Assembly (NCBI GenBank): GCA_022316685.1 | Contig: JAKJHU010000360.1 | Span: 62,001-126,000 of the forward strand | Direction: 5' to 3' | DNA from: Progne subis subis | Lineage: Eukaryota > Chordata > Aves > Passeriformes > Hirundinidae | Length of the DNA: 64,000 nucleotides | Shown here: piece by piece, positions 1 to 10,786 of the stretch | Numbering within the stretch: position 1 is the first letter of the stretch | How the letters are laid out: every line of letters starts with the position of its first letter | Notes under the pieces: generated by a model | Database searches by the model: none | Told to the model about the DNA's origin: nothing | The model's input: the letters and a program-made list of their open reading frames with translations, nothing else | Made by a program: the position numbers and the translations under genes

Positions 1-1731
1 AGATACCTCCTAATTACATTTGGTACAGTGTCGTGGATTTAAACAATGCCTTTTGGAACTTGCCCCCTGGATGAGGGCAGTAGGATTGCCTTTGAGTAGG
101 AGGACCCAGATACAGGTAGGAGAGAGCAATTAAGGTGAACGGTGCTACCGCAAGGTTTTACAGAGGCACCTAAATCTTTTTGGGAGGGCGTTAGAAAATC
201 TTTGGAAGTCCTTTGAGTTACCCAAAGGAATTAAGCTGCTACAGTATGTAGATGATTTGTTAGTAGCAAGAGAAGAGGAAACTAGAAAGGGTACTATTAA
301 GCTTCTAAATTTTCTGGGAGAAAACGGGCTGAAGATATCAAAGTCAAAATTGCAGTTTGTAGAGTCAGAAGTGCGGTATTTAGGTCATTGGATTAGTAAG
401 CAAAAGAAAAGGCTAGACCGTGAAAGGGTTTCAGGAGTATTGAACATGGGACTCCCAAAGTCTAAAAGAGAAATAAAGCAGTTTTTGAGTCTTTGGGGTT
501 ATTGTAGGCAGTAGATAGAAGGGTTTAGCAGAAAAGTTAATTTTCTGTATCAGAAATTAACTACCAATTGCTTGAAACGGACCAAAAGGGATCAGGAAAA
601 TTTTGAGCAAGTTAAAGAATCCCTATTGCAAGCTCCTGTAATGAGTCTTCCCAATTTAGACAAGCCTTTTCAATTATTTGTTAATACAGTTGATCAAATG
701 GTTTATGAAGTATTGAATCAAGATTGGGCAGGAAGTCGAAAGCCAGTAGGATATTATTCCAAATTATTGGATCCAGTTAGTAAGAGTTGGCCAACATGCC
801 TGCAAGCTCTGGTAGTCACTGCTGTGTTAGTAGAAGAAGCCTGAAAAGTAACATTTGGGGTGCCAGTGGAAGTGTACACACCCATAATATTAGGGGAATC
901 CTTGCTAAAAAGGCTGAAAACTGGTTAACTGATGGCAGAATATTAAAATATGAGGCTATCTTGATAGCCTCCCCTTAATTACAGCTGAAAGTGACAAATA
1001 TACAAAGCCCCACTCAATTCCTTTATGGGGACCCAGGGGAAGAATTAATACATGATTTCACAGAGGTCATAGAGTTACAAGCAAAAATATGCCCAGATTT
1101 AAGAGAACAAGAATCAAAAATAGGAGAAAAATTATTTATAGATGGATCATCCCAAGTGGTAGAAGGAAGAAGGAAATCTGAGTATGTCACAATTCATGGA
1201 GAAAAACTGGAAGTAAAAGAATCTGGTCCCCTTAGCCCGTCCTGGTCAGCACAAGCCTGTGAACTCTATACATTATTCCCTGCATTGCTGTTATTAAAGG
1301 ATCGAGAAGGGACCATATACACCGACTCAAAATATGCCTTTGGGGTAGTGCACACATTTAGAAAAATTTGGAAAGAAAGGGGACTTATAAACACTCAAAG
1401 AAAAGGATTAGTGCACCAAGGATTGATAATTCAAATTCTTAAAGCTTTGAGGAGTCGAAAAAAGATAGCAGTGGTTCATGTGAAAGGCCACTGAGGGGGA
1501 GAAGCAATTAAAACAAAAAGAAAAAATTTGGGTGATGATGAAGCTAAGAAAGCTTCCCTGAGGGAAAACAGCAATGTAATTATGACTTTTCAGGAAGCAG
1601 GAACACAAAATCAAACACCATACTTTTCTTTAGCAGAAGTAGAAGCCATGAAAAACCTAGGAGCAAGTCTAAAAGAGGGACAATGGATTCTCCCTGACAA
1701 AAGCACAGTTCGAATGGCAGAAAAAGGCTAG
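1..1731 (+). pseudogene. pol: Broken pol: reverse transcriptase and RNase H
   Basis: The RT palm motif YVDD is encoded at 245-256, followed in frame by LLVAREEE. Downstream pieces (257-514, 572-844, 787-978, 991-1494, 1528-1731) lie in several frames and encode the RT thumb/connection and then RNase H. RNase H is recognisable by FIDGSS, the ACELYTL segment, YTDSKYAF and the closing HVKGH, which cover the acidic catalytic positions of the family. A TGA follows KGH directly at 1,492. The first 240 bases still show the QGFTEAP segment upstream of YVDD but in broken frames. No functional enzyme can be made. Assignment to a gamma-like lineage rests on overall style and is less certain than the call as pol. 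Confidence 0.85.
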
Positions 1732-3434
1732 ATTCATGCTTCAAGGGTAAAAGCACCTATACCCAATAAAGACTGGAAAATTATTTAGACACCAAGAGAC
1801 CAGAAAGTAAAATTAAGAAAGTCTTATATTTGATTAAACTTTTTTACTGAGGTTCAAAATACAGTTTGAAGTAAAACTGTAATTAATTCACGACATGGCT
1901 AAAGAGAGTATTTGGTGTCCAGAGGCTATAGCTCATATGAAAAATCATTTTTCGCTGTGGATTTCACATAATGCTGTAGTACATTTGGAGTGCCACCCAC
2001 ATATTGAAAGAATAACCCAGGCCCAGGATATTCAAGATATCCTTAGTACAGAAAGGTCAGAAGCTGCCATCCCGCAGAGAGAAGTTTCCATGTTTCAGCA
2101 AGGTTGCTGCAAACACGGTCATCAGTGTGAGCGGTGTAAAGCAGTGACCATGAAGTGGCTGAGACAAAGACATTGGCACAGAACAACTGTACCTTGGGAC
2201 CAAAGAGATGTAGCTTTTATGATTAATTATATGCAATGTTTTAGTAGCAGTAGAGCGAGACTTTAGAATGCACAATGGGTTTTAGCACAGATCAACATTG
2301 ATACTTATATAATAGAAGATCAAGTACAAAGAATATTTGTTTATTTAGCGTATCACATGGAACGATTAGTGGCTTTGAGAACACTGCAAGAAAAACAAAG
2401 GATAATAAAAGTAAGATGTGGATACAGTAGGGTACCCTAAAAAACAGAAAAAGATAAATTGACTTGCTTAACCTGTTCAGGTTATAAAACTCCTTTGATA
2501 GTTAATGATTACATGTTTGTGGTATATAATTGCAATTAACTTTAATTTATTAGAAAAATTAGGCATTCTGGATTGGCTGTCAACAGCAACTCCACTGAGT
2601 TCAGAGGCAGAACAATGGCGATGGGAAGGGATTAGACACTTCCTTGATCAATGAGAACAGCCTGAAAAAATTGAAAAATCTTTTAAGTGGCCCTCCATGA
2701 CTAACACTAACAGATTTCATTGAGGAACTACAATTGCAGAACAAGAGACTGGAAACACCAGTTACTAAAAGAGTCCAAGAACAAGTAACACTGGGAGTGT
2801 ACTAAGCATGGCTTAGCGTGTTGCCCATGGGTTTGTGTTATTTGTGCACTTTGCCTTAATTTGTGGTGGAGAGTAACAAGAGCAGAAGAAAGAGAGAGAC
2901 AATTGATTTGTTTAACTTGCTTAGATTGCATGTGTGAACAGTTAATTTAAAAAGCTTTTTCAGTGATTTTTTTTGGAACACCTTTGAGATATGAAGATGG
3001 AACCTTTTATGCAGCACTTCAATTAATAGAAAATATAGACCAATGAGTTTTTCCTATATTAGATTTTAAGAGGGTAAGAGAGCAAACAATTCATAGTATT
3101 ATAGACCAGTGTATCATCATTAACAGTTCCTGTGGAGAAGGAATTTGTGTGCCACGCTATAGACACATTTTTACGTGAATTGGCATTGCGAATGTGCCTA
3201 TTGGTGGTGATGAAAACTTAATAATAATTCCCAACTTTAGAGCAAAAAGCTACCAACAAATCAGGTTGTTAACTGAAGTAGTGAAAAAGCAAATCTTATT
3301 GTGGTTGGCACATCTCTGGAGCTTTGGTGGTTTAGTCTAAAAGAAGAAGTAGCTGACTAATCCAGGGGAGAGAGAGAGAGAGAGGGCAGTGCTGCGAGAA
3401 CTGTGAGTAATCTGCTGCCATCCTTGAAACAAAC
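1732..3434 (+). other. 1.7-kb ERV segment where integrase is expected; no integrase motif seen
   Basis: In a gamma-like provirus integrase should lie between RNase H and env. I read this stretch in all three plus frames and found neither the HHCC zinc site nor a D,D-35-E core. What is visible is a 123-codon ORF at 1,895-2,266 with a cysteine/histidine cluster (GCCKHGHQCERC), a broken frame around 2,341-2,540 with CLTCSGY, a WLSTATPLSSEAEQWRWEG segment near 2,570, and a broken frame near 2,868-2,950 with CLTCLDCMC. The two CLTC segments look related. I do not recognise any of these. They may be accessory genes, captured sequence, or integrase decayed beyond recognition. Confidence 0.5.
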
Positions 3435-5408
3435 ATGAGGCCAAGGGTACCAGTGAGACCAAAGGCACCAGTGACTAGATCCCAGGATATAAACTTTCCT
3501 CCCAAGAATCCTGACATCTTGGCCCTTGGCTGCAACCCAAAGGGCCTTGAGGACAGTAGAAAGTCAAAACTCCTGAGGATTATTTTCACTGTGTTTGTCG
3601 TGATGTCCTTGGCAACTGGCCAAAACTATGGAGCCACTCTGGACAGAGTCCATGAGAGAAAAGGAATGAGCAATGCAGGAACAAACAATAATAAAACAAG
3701 CAGCACAAGAGCGGGCAATGAGAGAACAATACATGCAAAAACAAAGTCCCAATAATGTTGATCCCTGTAATAAATGCCATCACTCCATATGGGTCAAGGA
3801 CAAGATGGAATTTGTGTTCATGGCACATCTACATGTTAGTGCTACCTGCTACGATCACAGCAATTTTATAGATGTTTGTGTTAAAAATAGAAAACTGGAT
3901 TGAGTAGGGAAAAATTTAGGATTTAATGGACCAGCTCCTTATCCTTATAGCGATCAAATCTATCCTCAATATGAAACCTTTTTTTGTTTTGAGAAAGGTG
4001 AGAATGAAAATGATCCACGTATAGGTATAGGAGGTATAGCACTAAGGAAAAAAGAAGAAAAACAAAAATAAACAAACGAAAGATGTAAAAAAGCCATAGG
4101 GAAAGAATTAAAGGAACTGGATAAGCTGTATGAACAATTCAAACAGCAGTATAGTGACTGGGATTTGACAGCCTCAACTAAGAATCTTTTTGTAGTTTTG
4201 ATGCAAGAAATTGCTACGGAATTAGGATTATTAGGATCTGTGAGGGACTTAGAATGGCTGAAAGATGGCTGTGGAGAGGTGAGAGTCTAGCTCCAGAACA
4301 ATTTTTCAAATGGAATCATACTCAAATTTTCAAGACATTAAAAAGACTTGAAGGATGGATTTTGAGTCATCAAGTAATTGGAACAGTCTGTGTAACTTGA
4401 GAAGGAAGGAAATATAATGAAGTAGATATACTCCTTGTATATCTACTTTAGTAGTTAATTCGGATAATAAAAGTAAAACCTGGCGGCCAAAAACTTTTAC
4501 TGGGTATTAAGGAATAACAAAGAAAATGAATTGTGAGTGGAAAAATCAAACTGATTTGTGCTGGCATAAAAGTCCTGGAGCTAACTCCTACCAATCCAAA
4601 AAAGACCTAAAATCCTACTGGGAACAACCAGAAAAAAACAGAGAGTAAATGGAAAACCCCTGATGGAATATATTGCATTTGTGGGCAATGAGCATAGAGT
4701 GAATTACCTCAAAAGTGGGAGGGAACCTGTACCTTAGGAGTTATACGACCCTCCTTCTTCGTCATACCGAGGTCTAGGAGCAATATGCTGGGAACACCAC
4801 TTGATGAGACTCTAGAAAGGAATAAAAGAGATTTAAACCTCAACTTCCCAAAGGCAGGGGGAAAGCAGGAATGGGGGGAAGAAGAATGGCCTGCAGAAAG
4901 AATCATAGCATATTATGACCCAGCAACTTGGGCTGGGGATGGATCTTGGGGATATAGGACCCCAATTTATCTATTGAATCGGTTGATAAGACTCCAGGCA
5001 GGAGTGGGGGTTGTATCAAACCATACTTCTGATGCCCTAAAGTTACTGGCCAAGCAGCATTCACAAATGTGAGCATTTGTTTATCAAACCAGAATTGCCC
5101 TAGATTATCTGTTGGCTGAAGAAGGGGGAGTTTGAGGGAGATTTAAGGAATCTGAGTGCTGTGTGGAGAGAGATGATCATGGGGAAGCCATCACAAAACT
5201 TGCTGAAGAAATTATAAGGGTGGCACACGTACCTGTTCAAAAGTGGAATTCTATTCTAAAAACGGATTGGTGGGATAACCTCTTTGGAGGAGTCTGGTGG
5301 AAGAAGATTGGATTTATGCTGTTATGTTCTGGATTAGAATTGTTATTCTTACCATGCATGATTCCATGTCTTATTAGACTAATCCACCCAGTGATACAAG
5401 GAGTGTAA
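3435..5408 (+). pseudogene. env: Broken env glycoprotein gene of the first ERV
   Basis: The frame at 3,435 encodes a basic leader followed by a hydrophobic signal-like stretch (IIFTVFVVMSLATG, residues about 49-62). The surface-unit part then continues in other frames (3,673-3,903; about 3,990-4,290) with several stops. The transmembrane unit is clear: 4,785-5,072 covers the ectodomain heptad region and ends in a TGA. The disulphide motif follows, but its first cysteine is a TGA at 5,133-5,135 while the closing ECC is kept. The segment 5,163-5,408 carries the membrane anchor (LLCSGLELLFLPCMIPC) and the cytoplasmic tail. At least five lesions make it a pseudogene. The presence of leader, disulphide motif and anchor in the right order supports the call. 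Confidence 0.8.
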
Positions 5409-5418
5409 AATTACAGCA

Positions 5419-5673
5419 ATGCCCATTGATCCAGAATTAGCAGCAAAAGGGAAACCAAATCCTTTGATAATATTAAAAGCTAGACCTACTTGCACTCAAA
5501 AGAAAGGACCCGAAGGGATGTTGACTGAACATAAAGAGACTACTCTAGCACAAGAGATGTCAACCAAATTTGAGAAGGAATGTGAAAAGCTTGATGCAGC
5601 ATGGGAGATGTTAGAAAAATTAGAGGCTGAAATGAGAGAGAGTGGAAACCTGGATTATTTGGAATATAGATGA
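5419..5673 (+). CDS. Small post-env ORF, 84 residues, unrecognised
   Basis: The ORF starts with ATG 11 bases after the env stop and ends before the likely polypurine tract. The protein is charged and lysine/glutamate-rich. Its second half (residues about 45-75) is predicted by eye to be one long amphipathic helix with regularly spaced leucine and methionine. There is no signal peptide or membrane segment. It is open although the pol and env frames of the same provirus are broken. That may be chance in a short frame, or it may mark an accessory gene. I know no family for it. Confidence 0.35.
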   Translation: MPIDPELAAKGKPNPLIILKARPTCTQKKGPEGMLTEHKETTLAQEMSTKFEKECEKLDAAWEMLEKLEAEMRESGNLDYLEYR

Positions 5674-5738
5674 AGTCGAGATTCCGTTTTAATTAAAAAG
5701 CATGAATCAATAGGATTAAAAAGAGAAACTGGGGAAAT

Positions 5739-6560
5739 TGTAATAAGTGAAAATGATTTATGCTAATTGTAACTGTATCAATATTTTAAAAATATTTACT
5801 TTATAAAACATTTGTTATAAAGTAGTAAAAAGAAAAAGCAGATGTGAGTAGTGTTACAGAGCAGATGGGCCCCTTGGCAGATGCTACATGAGAAAAATAA
5901 GATACAGGATGCAGTTTGAGATAAGCAAGAGTTTCAAAGCTGAATTGGCCAAAGCTGGGACTACTCCAAGGTCGGGAGATGGGCCCTTTGCACATGTGAT
6001 GGGATACAGGATGTCTTAAGATAGAACTGGTCTTGAGATGGACAAAGTTGGGACTGTTCCAAGGCAGGGAGTTTGGGTGGTGATTTGATGCATGAAAAAA
6101 TTAACTTTTGGAACATAATGCTTAGTTATATATAACACAAAATTTAGAGTGCACACGCAACCATTAAGGCTATTCATAGGATGCGAGGAAGATGATGAGC
6201 CTTCATCTGAAGAAGACCAACAAAAAGCCAAGAAGACCCCCTAACAACAAGTGGAGCATGAGCTATGTAGTACAGTGATGTAGCTTTTAAGAATTGGAAA
6301 AAGGAAGAGATTCACGGGAAATATTAATGAATATGCATTAGCATACATTATATAAGATTAACTTGGATTGCTTTGTTTTGTACGTGAGGTAGGGTGAGAA
6401 GCCACCCTCGGTACCCTGGTCAGTTTTGCTTATGCTTTATCCAAACAGTACTTATCTTTAATTAATCACTGCCAAATTTTTGTATATGCTTGATTATAAA
6501 ATCCTACTTAAATAAAATTGCATTGCTGCTAAATTCAACTTTGTTGCCTATTAAAGTAGA
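5739..6560 (+). repeat. 3' LTR of the first ERV (approximate ends)
   Basis: A purine-rich tract (AAAAAGAGAAACTGGGGA, about 5,718-5,735) lies just before TG at 5,739, which I take as the LTR start. A TATA box (TATATAAG) is at 6,349-6,356 and a poly(A) signal (AATAAA) at 6,511-6,516, so U3, R and U5 are in the expected order. The end near 6,560 is approximate because the 5' LTR is outside the window and no target-site duplication can be checked. Confidence 0.65.
5866..6075 (+). repeat. Imperfect direct repeat of about 110 bp inside the LTR U3
   Basis: Two successive blocks both begin GATGGGCCC and both carry GATACAGGATG in the middle and GGGACT(A/G)(C/T)TCCAAGG near the end (first block about 5,866-5,976, second about 5,977-6,075). 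They lie upstream of the TATA box, the usual place for retroviral enhancer repeats. Confidence 0.6.
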
Positions 6561-6579
6561 CATATAGAGCTTAATTTAA

Positions 6580-6650
6580 AATCCTTCCTTCCTTCCCTCC
6601 TTTTTCCTACCTCCTTTCCTTCTTTCTCTCTCGTTTCTTTCTTTCTTTCT
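6580..6650. repeat. TTCC/TTTC-type pyrimidine microsatellite
   Basis: An impure tract of TTCC, CTTT and TTCT units follows the LTR directly. Confidence 0.85.
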
Positions 6651-6925
6651 TGGGAGCAGGTGACCTTACCCTCCCAAAATCACTGCCCCTCCACCTCAGC
6701 CCTGCACAGCATAGCACCGTAAACTCAGCCTTCCCAATTTCAAGGCAACCTCCCACAAGACACTTCCAGGCCTCAAAATTCCTAAAAGCACCAGCAGCCT
6801 TTAAAAACTGCTTCTTGATTTCCCTCTCTCTACTCCCCTACTCCAAGAGCCCAAACCACCCTCTCCCTGCATTGCAACCCTACCTCTCCAAACTTTCCTA
6901 CCACTCCCACCATGCAATCCCCACA

Positions 6926-7043
6926 TTACATCCCATCCCATCCCATCCCATCCCATCCCATCCCATCCCATCCCATCCCATCCCATCCCATCCCATCCCA
7001 TCCCATCCCATCCCATCCCATCCCATCCCATCCCATCCCATCC
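6926..7043. repeat. Pentanucleotide microsatellite (CCATC)n, about 23 copies
   Basis: A perfect run of the 5-base unit, about 118 bases. It is read as Ser-His-Pro-Ile-Pro repeats in forward frames and as Gly-Trp-Asp repeats in reverse frames. This explains several long apparent ORFs here that are not genes. Confidence 0.95.
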
Positions 7044-8040
7044 CTTCTGGGCAGCAAGTCCCCTCCAACCAGCCCTTGCACACTTCCAGCCATTCCAGGG
7101 CAGCCGCAGCTTTTCCTCCCACTCTGTGCCAGGGCCCCACCGCCCTCCCAGGGAACAAGTCCATCCCCACATCCCAGCTCACCCTGGCCCCAAGCAGAGT
7201 CCAGCCATGGCCTGTGTCCTGGCGCTGCAGGCCCTTGGCAAGAGTCTCTCCCAGGCAGCAATTCCTGCTCTTCCCTGCTCTGGGGCAGCAGCTGCAAGTT
7301 GATTTGCTCCCTGGGCTCTGGCCCAGCCCCAAGCCAGGGCCGGGACCTTTCCCCAGAGCTCTGCCGGCACTGGCTCGCTTCGGCCGCAGCCCAGCAGCAG
7401 ACGGAGCTCAGAGCTCCCCGGGGGCTGCGCCTCCTGCCCAGGGACAGCAGCAGGGGCAGCTGAGACTTCTGCCCCGGGGCCAGCAGGGAATGCACCCCAG
7501 GGAACGGCTGGGGCTGGGCCAGGCCAGCTGCGGGCTGGAGACCAGCAAAAGCTTCTTCCCCTACAGGGGGCTTGACCACTCACCAGGCTCCCCAGGGAAT
7601 GGTCACAGCTGTGAAGCTGCTGCAGCTCCAGGAGCCTTTGGACACCGCTCCCGGGAATGCCCAGGCTGCCACTGTTGGGCTGTCTGTGCAGGGCCAGGGC
7701 CTGCACTCCATGATCCCGCTGCCTCCCTCCCAGCTCAGCCCCTTCTGCAGTTCTCACCCTTGGGCTCAGCCTTTGTGTCTCCTCCAGGCGCTGGCAGAGC
7801 TCTTGGGGCCGGGGCAGGAGCGGCACAGCCCCAGCGTTCCCCTCTCTGTGACACCACGGTGGGGACAGCTCCAACGTTCCCTGCCTGGAGACGCTCCAAG
7901 GGAAGCGTCCAGAGCCACAGCCAGACAGCAAAACTGAGCGGGCACTGAGCACCCCCGGCCTGGGCTGATGTGCATTGCTGTGCACACAGCCCGGGGAAGG
8001 TCCCCCTGGCCACCTCCACAGTGCCACAGGCAAGTGTCAG
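7044..8040. other. GC-rich non-coding DNA with a CR1 3' fragment at about 7,590-7,745
   Basis: About 1 kb with no gene I can support. The part from 7,590 to 7,745 has the order of phrases typical of a CR1 3' end in sense orientation (an AGGAGCCTTTGGACACCGCT-like block, then TGTCTGTGCAGGGCCAGG, then CCTCCCAGCTCAG). The rest is GC-rich and open in many frames on both strands, which is expected from base composition alone. Confidence 0.55.
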
Positions 8041-8086
8041 ATGGAGTTACAGAGCTCTGCCCAGAGCTGACAGGTGGAGTTAATTA

Positions 8087-8360
8087 AAACAACAACAACA
8101 ACAACAACAACAACAAAACAAAAACAAAAAAAACACCCACAAAAAAACCCCAAAACCAACCAACCAAACAAAAAAACCACACAAACCACAAAAAAACCGC
8201 AAAAACACCCCAAGTCAAAACAAAAAAATCCCCATCCCCCCAATAAAAAGCACAGAAAACTCCCTCCCAAAAACGAATAAAAAAAGCAACCCACCAAAAT
8301 AAAGAATAAAAACCAAACAAACAAACAAGCAAAGAAAGAAAGGAAAAAAAAAAAAATCAA
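8087..8360. repeat. A/C-rich low-complexity tract starting with (AAC)n
   Basis: It starts as (CAA)n and continues for about 270 bases with almost only A and C on the plus strand. It is roughly the complement of the G/T-rich tract at 9,573-9,720. Confidence 0.9.
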
Positions 8361-9572
8361 GAAAAAGAACTTCCCTCAAGCAGAGCTGTTCCATTCGTCA
8401 GTTCTCACACCTGCAGGTACAAAAGACCTGGGGCTGCAAAAAATGAGGACTCATTGGGCACATTTGCAGGAAAAGCACGTTTAGGACAGGCTTTCAGCAG
8501 AACTGTTCTCAGCTGAGTGAAAAAGGCCCCTTTGGCAGCGGCAGGGCCATTGGAAATGCAGACCCTCAGCCCACAGGGGAGAAAAGGGCTCTGAATTTCC
8601 CTACCCTCACATGTAAACCCTGCTCCCAGACTTCTTCCCACACAGGATCCTTCTGGAGGACTGTGGAAAGCTGAGAGTCAGCTCTGCCTTCACCATGTTC
8701 TGTGTCCTAAAGCTGACTGGGAGAAGAAATTTAGGCTCAGCTCTGGTGGCACAATCCCTCCTGGCCCAGGGCACAGAACCAGGAAGGTCTTTGTGTGCCA
8801 AGGCTTTGCTGCAGCCAAGGACAGCTCCTGGCTCAGGGTCACCTTTCCTGCTCAGCCGGAGCCCCGAGTGCCCCAGCAGCAGCAAAGAATGGCAGCATTG
8901 GCACGGGCTGGCACAGGAGGGGGAGATTTCCCCCTCGAGAGAGGCTCATATTCCAGTTGTTGCATTCAGGCAGCTCCAGATGCCTCAGTTTTGGTTGCAC
9001 AGCAGCTGGAAATGCAAGTGCCGGAACTCTGTTCATGCCCAGCCACAGCAGGTGACAGCAAGGACAGGGTCCTGGCAGCGTGACATTTGCAGAGAGAGCC
9101 TTCAGGAAAAGCTGGAGGCTGGAACTCTGTGCAGAAAATGCCCTGGGGTCTCTGCAGGGAGGCAAAGGGAACAAAGTTTCAGTTCATGACCGGCTAGGGA
9201 GCACCAAAATGGTTCCTTTTCAGGGCAAGGTTCCATTGCTGGGTGTTCTCTGAGCCCCAGAGCAGAGCCCAGGGGTCCAAAGAACTGACAGCAGGGACTG
9301 TGCAGGGGCCGGGCACAGCGAGAGAGGCCGGGCTGAAGGTCAGCCCCGGGGCGGGCAGGGACTGGGAGGGGGCAGAGCCCGGGGGGTCCCGCAGAGCCTC
9401 CCTGCTCCAAAGCCCCGCCTGCGCCAGCGGGGCAGCTGCCGGGAGCCGTGTGCCAGGGCCGGGCCGCAGGTGGGTGTTCCAAGTGCCTCCAGGGGAGCAG
9501 CTTTTTGTCCTGATCCGGGGGCATTCCCATGGGGCTGGGGTCCCTGGGAAGGCGCATGAGGGCAGGGTGGAA
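8361..9572. other. No gene seen; 1.2 kb of moderately GC-rich unique-looking DNA
   Basis: ORFs here are short, overlap on both strands and show no domain. I recognise no repeat family. It could be upstream regulatory DNA for the CpG island that follows. Confidence 0.5.
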
Positions 9573-9720
9573 GTGGTTGGTTTGTGGTTTTGTGGGGTTT
9601 TTTGGGGTTTTTTTTGTTTGTTTGTTTTTTTGTTTTGTTTTGGTTTTTTTTTTTTTTTGGTGGTGGGGGGTGATGGCTGGTTGAGATTCTGGTGTTTTTT
9701 GGGGGTAGATGGGGGCAATT
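9573..9720. repeat. G/T-rich low-complexity tract
   Basis: Runs of T with GGGG blocks (for example TGGGGTTTTTTGGGG) on the plus strand, immediately before the CpG island. The G-runs might form quadruplex structures; that is inference. Confidence 0.85.
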
Positions 9721-9724
9721 TTTT

Positions 9725-10240
9725 TTGTGCGATGCCCCCGGCACGGGCGGGGCGGCCCCGGGCGGGCTGTGGGAGCCGGGAGCGGCCGCCCGGGCCCGGA
9801 GCCGCCGCCTTGGGCCGGGAGCCCCCCGGGCAGAGCTCTGTGCTCGGGGCCGAGGCCCGGGCGACCCGGGGAGCGCTCGGCGGCCCGTGGGCCCCCGGCG
9901 CAGGCGGCTCCGTGTGGCCGGACTCCGAGGGGAGCGGCCCGGGCCGGCCGTGGCCGTGCGGGGCCTGGCGGGGCTCGGGGGGCCGGGCCGGGCCGGGCAA
10001 AGGCTGAGGGAGAGCGAGGGAAGCGTTGGCACAGAGGCCCCGGGCTCCCCGTGCCCCCCTGGCCACGCAGCCGGGCTCGGGGGCCGCCTCGCTCAGAGCC
10101 AGCCCCGGCTGCGGGGGTCCCCGGGGGCCCTGGGGAGGGGGCGACGGGGGCTGACGGAGCTCTGTGCCCGGGGCTGGGCGCGGCTGCCCAGGGAGCGCAG
10201 GATGCAGGGTCCCCCCGTGCTGGGGCTGCCTCTGCCCGCC
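9725..10240 (+). promoter_or_regulatory. CpG island, likely promoter of the left zinc-finger gene
   Basis: About 500 bases very rich in G and C with dense CpG (GCGG, CCGGG and GGGCGG boxes) and no TATA box. This is the pattern of a housekeeping-type vertebrate promoter. It lies 0.6 kb upstream of the first zinc-finger exon I can place, on the same strand. I see no comparable island beside the right-arm zinc-finger copy. High GC opens long frames on both strands (for example 9,102-10,541 minus), which I do not treat as genes. Confidence 0.65.
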
Positions 10241-10786
10241 TCAGGGGCTGCATTGTCAGCCCAGAGACACCTGGGGATCTCCCTGTACCAGCAGGGCTGG
10301 GAGGGAAACCCAGGAATGGGGGGAGCAGAAACAGGCAGTGCAAGAGCTGGGGGTGTTCCAGAAACCTGGAGATGTTGGGAGCATGGACAAGGGAGACCCA
10401 TGGATACCTCAGGACATAGAAAGAAGGACCCCGAAAAGTGCTGACACCTGGGATGGTTGTGATGCCAAACTGGTGATCCCAGTAAAGAGGAACCTCCTGG
10501 ATTCCCAGGAGGCACAGCAGCCCAGAGAGCAGGAACACCAATACAAAATTGATCTGCAGCCACCCTGGGGGCGCATCCAGGACCCCAAAGTGGAGAGGCC
10601 AGAGAGGGAAAACTCATGGTTGGGTGTTTTTGCTGAATCTTGGTCATTAGTGTATTTTGATGCATTGAATCTTGGTGTTTTGGAGGTTTTTATGGGCACC
10701 AGATGCTCGGTGACTTCTCGAGATGGACTTGGGCAGGAGGGACTCCCTAAGCCAGTGTGCCCATACATTGTATTTTTCCCCAAACC

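Larger units (their letters stand above)
1..6560 (+). mobile_element. Gammaretrovirus-like ERV, 3' two thirds, cut by the window edge
   Basis: An old provirus on the plus strand enters the window inside reverse transcriptase and runs through RNase H, a region without a recognised gene, env, a small post-env ORF and a 3' LTR. Every viral frame except the post-env ORF is broken by stops and frameshifts. The RNase H and RT style and the env transmembrane part resemble class I (gamma-like) avian ERVs. Gag, the protease and the 5' LTR lie outside the window, so no LTR pair can be compared here. The element lies outside the large palindrome and has no copy in it. The boundary on the right is set by the poly(A) signal at 6,511 and the simple repeat that follows. 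Confidence 0.85.

Noticed and set aside
1895..2266. Integrase zinc domain in the Cys/His cluster of the first ERV
   Set aside because: Spacing does not fit H-x3-H plus C-x2-C of integrase and no D,D-E core follows.
6650..7948. 432-codon plus-strand ORF
   Set aside because: It is held open by the (CCATC)n microsatellite and crosses a CR1 fragment; no conserved content.
9102..10541. 479-codon minus-strand ORF over the CpG island
   Set aside because: GC-rich DNA is open in nearly all frames here. The product is Pro/Gly/Arg-rich low complexity that runs through the G/T tract as poly-Lys/Asn and has no domain.
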